DNA of 8,085 bases, from positions 1-8,085 of the forward strand of contig JACXUN010000063.1 of the NCBI GenBank assembly GCA_014763905.1, read 5' to 3'. Below the pieces are notes generated by a model. The model was not told the origin of the DNA, did no database searches, and saw nothing but the letters and a program-made list of their open reading frames with translations. Positions 5,891 to 8,085 of this stretch are shown in pieces. The first letter of the stretch is position 1. The number at the start of each line of letters is the position of its first letter. The position numbers and the translations under genes are program-made. Origin of the DNA: Campylobacterales bacterium (GTDB taxonomy: Bacteria; Campylobacterota; Campylobacteria; Campylobacterales; Sulfurovaceae).

Positions 5891-5896
5891 TACAAT
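5891..5896 (+). promoter_or_regulatory. Possible -10 box of the UPF0175-PIN operon
   Basis: TACAAT preceded directly by TG lies 29 bases before the ATG at 5926. No good -35 hexamer is visible, and the tandem 14-mer sits further upstream where a regulator could bind. Confidence 0.35.
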
Positions 5897-5925
5897 AAAA
5901 CAAAACCAAAAATGAGGAGTCATTA

Positions 5926-6183
5926 ATGCAAGTAACCATCAATATACCCGACTTCGCACCACTCGCCCTCAATAAAACCATCGAAGAGTTACAACAAACC
6001 ATTAAGCTTAATACGGCATTAATGCTTTTCAAAAATGGTAAGTTTTCTATCGAACAGGCAAGTACATTTTCCAATCTCTCTATCTATGACTTTATGGAGG
6101 AGTGCCGTTATAATCAGATTCCAGTCATTAGTTATACTAAGGATGAACTTGCCAATGAATTAGAGATGATGAGCCATTTATGA
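5926..6183 (+). CDS. UPF0175 family antitoxin
   Basis: This 85-residue protein matches the UPF0175 pattern: an N-terminal strand (MQVTINIPDFAP), then ALMLFKNGKFSIEQASTFSN (residues 31-50), which is the helix-turn-helix-like core shared by the family (x-x-L-F-x-x-G-K-x-S-x-x-x-A), then LSIYDFMEECRYNQIPVISY and an acidic end (KDELANELEMM). UPF0175 proteins sit upstream of DUF3368 PIN toxins and are taken to be their antitoxins, likely binding both the toxin and their own promoter. The ATG start has GAGGAG six to seven bases upstream. Its TGA stop overlaps the ATG of the next gene (ATGA), which suggests coupled translation. The protein looks complete. Confidence 0.85.
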   Translation: MQVTINIPDFAPLALNKTIEELQQTIKLNTALMLFKNGKFSIEQASTFSNLSIYDFMEECRYNQIPVISYTKDELANELEMMSHL

Positions 6184-6650
6184 TTCTGATAGCCGACAGT
6201 TCAGCTCTGATTGCTCTTGCGATTGTGGATCAGTTAGAGATATTGGAAACGTTATTTGGTCATGTTTATATTCCCTGTGCTGTCTATAATGAAATAACCC
6301 AAGACAATAAAGAAGAGTCTAAAAAGCTGTTGACCTTTTGTCGCGATAAAGTAGTGGACATCAATTCCTCTGTCAACTTCAATATCTCTCTTGGTTTAGG
6401 AGAGAGTGAAGCGATTGTGCTTTACAGAGAGAAAGATGCTGACTTTTTACTCTGTGACGATAAAAAAGCTAAAAAGTTTGCTCAGAGCTTTGGTATCCGT
6501 GTGATTGGGAGTTTAGGGATTTTATTAAAAGCCAAAGAGCAAAACTTGGTTGAAGAACTTACACCGTTGATTGATCGGTTGAAAGCTTCTCGAATATTTA
6601 TTGATGACAAGACGTATGAGCTTGTTTTGAAAATGGCTGGGGAAATTTAG
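6180..6650 (+). CDS. DUF3368 PIN-domain toxin (putative ribonuclease)
   Basis: This 156-residue protein is a PIN-like nuclease of the DUF3368 type. Four acidic positions expected for a PIN active site are visible: Asp6 in IADSSALIAL, Glu38 in VYNEIT, Glu75 in GLGESEAI, and Asp93/Asp94 in LLCDDKKAKKFA. IRVIGSLGILLKAKE (106-120) is the family's next conserved helix region. PIN toxins are magnesium-dependent RNases that cut tRNA, rRNA or mRNA; the target here is unknown. It overlaps the UPF0175 antitoxin gene by four bases (ATGA), and no separate promoter is seen, so the two form one operon. All key residues are present, so the toxin is probably active. The native stop is TAG at 6650. Confidence 0.88.
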   Translation: MILIADSSALIALAIVDQLEILETLFGHVYIPCAVYNEITQDNKEESKKLLTFCRDKVVDINSSVNFNISLGLGESEAIVLYREKDADFLLCDDKKAKKFAQSFGIRVIGSLGILLKAKEQNLVEELTPLIDRLKASRIFIDDKTYELVLKMAGEI

Positions 6651-6716
6651 ATTGAGTTATTGTTATGACCTCCCAAAGCTCACCCTCTAAAAACAACCCA
6701 TCAGTCATCTCTTCAG

Positions 6717-6738
6717 TTTGTATATAGTATAATACAAA
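6717..6738 (+). promoter_or_regulatory. Promoter of the DUF4143 ATPase gene with overlapping dyad
   Basis: A consensus TATAAT lies at 6728-6733, 50 bases before the chosen ATG. It is inside an inverted repeat, TTTGTAT (6717-6723) and ATACAAA (6732-6738), with an eight-base spacer. A dyad over the -10 box is the usual place for a repressor site. No clear -35 hexamer is present. Confidence 0.45.
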
Positions 6739-6782
6739 TAAAACAATTTTTGTCTATTACATTAAACAAAATTGAGAAACCC

Positions 6783-7973
6783 ATGCTAGAGACCCTAACC
6801 CAAAAATACCAACAAATACAAAAACTTCACAACTACAGCTACAAACGTTATTTTCATGACGTGGTTGACTTTAACGATAAAATGGTCGGGATATTGGGGA
6901 GTCGTGGGGTAGGGAAGACCACTTTTATCTTGCAGTATCTGCAATCTTTGGATATCCCTCAGAGCAAAAAGCTCTACTTCTCAGCCGATAGTATTCTGCT
7001 CTCCAATCAATCACTCTATGAGATCGCTGATGCTTTTTCCAAAGTGGGTGGGCAGATTTTAGCCATTGATGAGATACACAAATACAAAAACTTTGAACAT
7101 GAACTCAAAGAGATCTATGATTTTTTGGATATCCAAATCATCTTTTCTGGTTCATCGGCTCTGCAACTGGAGCATAAAAAAGCTGATCTGAGCCGAAGAG
7201 CCGTGCTGTACCGTCTGCATGGGCTTTCGTTTCGGGAGTTTTTGGAGTTGAAGTTAGGGCGAACATTTGAGAGCTATGGGTTAGAAACGATTTTGGAGAA
7301 TCATCTCAATATCGCTTATGCCTTGACATCCGAGATTAAACCTTTTGAGTATTTTCGAGAGTATCTGCAGAGTGGGTATTTCCCGTACTATTTTGAAAAC
7401 CCCAACAGCTACGGTATGAAACTCGAAGAGACCGTCAACACCGTCATTGAGAGTGACCTGCCGATTATCTTCAATATCGAAGCCCAAAATATCCAAAAGC
7501 TCAAACAGCTTATCGCCATGATCTGTGGCTCTAAACCCTACGAACTCAATATCACCAACCTCTCTAAAAAGATAGGGATTAACCGTACCACACTCTATCA
7601 ATACATCCACTACCTCACCATGGGCAATCTCCTCTACGCACTCAAAGCCAAATCCAAAGGGGATACCATCTTTACCAAACCCTCAAAACTCTACCTCAAT
7701 AATCCCAATTTGAGCTTTTACTACTGCCAAAGTAATGAGATTGGAACCGTGCGAGAGCAGTTTTTTATCAATATGATACGGGTTCACCATGATTTGAGCT
7801 ATCCTGCCAAAGGGGATTTCATGGTCGATGAGCAATATAGCTTTGAGATAGGAGGCAAAAACAAGAGCTTCAAACAGTTGGAGGGAGTATCCCACGCCTA
7901 TGTGGTGGCTGATGATATTGAGAGTGGGTTTGGCAATAAGATTCCCCTTTGGCTGTTTGGGTTTTTGTATTGA
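6783..7973 (+). CDS. AAA family ATPase with C-terminal DUF4143
   Basis: This 396-residue protein is a complete AAA_14/DUF4143 ATPase. Walker A is GSRGVGKTT (39-47), Walker B is ILAIDEIHKY (92-101), a sensor strand is IIFSGSSALQLE (119-130), and DLSRRAVLYRLHGLSFREFL (135-154) is the conserved segment with candidate arginine fingers. A winged-helix part follows (LSKKIGINRTTLYQYIHYL, 260-278), and the end has FEIGGKNKSFKQL (354-366), a PD-(D/E)XK-like E-x-G-x-K motif with Asp345 before it. Such proteins are widespread, often near toxin and defence genes, but their role is unsettled. A TTG 33 bases upstream is in frame but has no ribosome site; ATG 6783 is preceded by TTGAGAA, which is weak but better. 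The right terminal repeat begins 18 bases after the stop. Confidence 0.88.
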   Translation: MLETLTQKYQQIQKLHNYSYKRYFHDVVDFNDKMVGILGSRGVGKTTFILQYLQSLDIPQSKKLYFSADSILLSNQSLYEIADAFSKVGGQILAIDEIHKYKNFEHELKEIYDFLDIQIIFSGSSALQLEHKKADLSRRAVLYRLHGLSFREFLELKLGRTFESYGLETILENHLNIAYALTSEIKPFEYFREYLQSGYFPYYFENPNSYGMKLEETVNTVIESDLPIIFNIEAQNIQKLKQLIAMICGSKPYELNITNLSKKIGINRTTLYQYIHYLTMGNLLYALKAKSKGDTIFTKPSKLYLNNPNLSFYYCQSNEIGTVREQFFINMIRVHHDLSYPAKGDFMVDEQYSFEIGGKNKSFKQLEGVSHAYVVADDIESGFGNKIPLWLFGFLY

Positions 7974-7990
7974 GAATATAGGGAGTGTAA

Positions 7991-8085
7991 TAACCTGAGT
8001 TCGACGGAGTATTATAGTCACAGAAGCCTAAAAATAGGTAAGATTTGAAAAATCAAAATTCGTAGGACTAGCCGTAGCTAATTCA
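7991..8085 (-). repeat. Right copy of inverted terminal repeat of the window
   Basis: Read on the minus strand, this segment repeats 8-98. The inner 33 bases (7991-8023) are identical, the CTTACCTAT block is at 8034-8042, and the outer block at 8064-8084 matches 18 of 21. Its inner edge starts 18 bases after the stop of the DUF4143 gene. The window stops at the outer edge of the repeat, so the full length of the unit is not known. Confidence 0.8.

Noticed and set aside
6750..6782. TTG start extending the ATPase by 11 residues
   Set aside because: No ribosome site precedes it, and it is only 17 bases from the -10 box, leaving almost no leader.
7281..7610. 109-codon minus-strand frame inside the ATPase gene
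   Set aside because: It is antisense to the winged-helix and linker region of a complete DUF4143 protein and shows no domain of its own.
7683..8021. 112-codon minus-strand frame beginning in the right repeat
   Set aside because: It is antisense to the ATPase C-terminus; its start lies in the repeat and it lacks an RBS.

Overview
The window looks like a Campylobacterota chromosome segment (a Sulfurimonas, Sulfuricurvum or Sulfurovum-like bacterium) and may be a whole short contig. Supporting signs are the low GC content, AGGAGA-type ribosome sites, TATAAT-like -10 boxes with poorly conserved -35 boxes, and the style of several proteins (Rpn-type nuclease, DUF4143 ATPase, ParE tail reading GIVKYREKL). 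The assignment is inference from family resemblance; no database was consulted.

Layout. (1) Positions 1-98 and 7991-8085 hold two diverged copies of one repeat in inverted orientation. (2) Positions 17-692, minus strand, carry two related small lipoprotein genes; the outer one runs into the left repeat. The 217 bases between them (245-461) hold a -10 box for the first gene and a terminator for the second. (3) Positions 859-3001, minus strand, are a compact housekeeping operon, hemH - yigZ - dedA-type, with one-base overlaps and TTG and GTG starts. (4) Positions 3059-4897 are a gene graveyard: a broken RelB-like/ParE toxin-antitoxin pair, a fragment of a VWA/DUF2201 protein, a palindromic REP-like repeat, and a jetC (Wadjet SMC-like ATPase) relic with several frameshifts and a large internal deletion. 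(5) Position 4920 to the end holds intact accessory genes: an Rpn/PD-(D/E)XK nuclease (minus strand), a UPF0175-DUF3368 (PIN) toxin-antitoxin pair (plus) and a DUF4143 AAA ATPase (plus).

How it fits together. The hemH operon serves haem synthesis and general cell functions. Everything to its right is typical of a variable locus where defence and toxin-antitoxin modules arrive and decay. The most informative part is 3059-4897, where four unrelated relics lie end to end and only joined reading frames reveal them. I see no intact new system; the main results are the decayed Wadjet and TA modules and the repeat family at both ends. No tRNA, rRNA or CRISPR array was seen.
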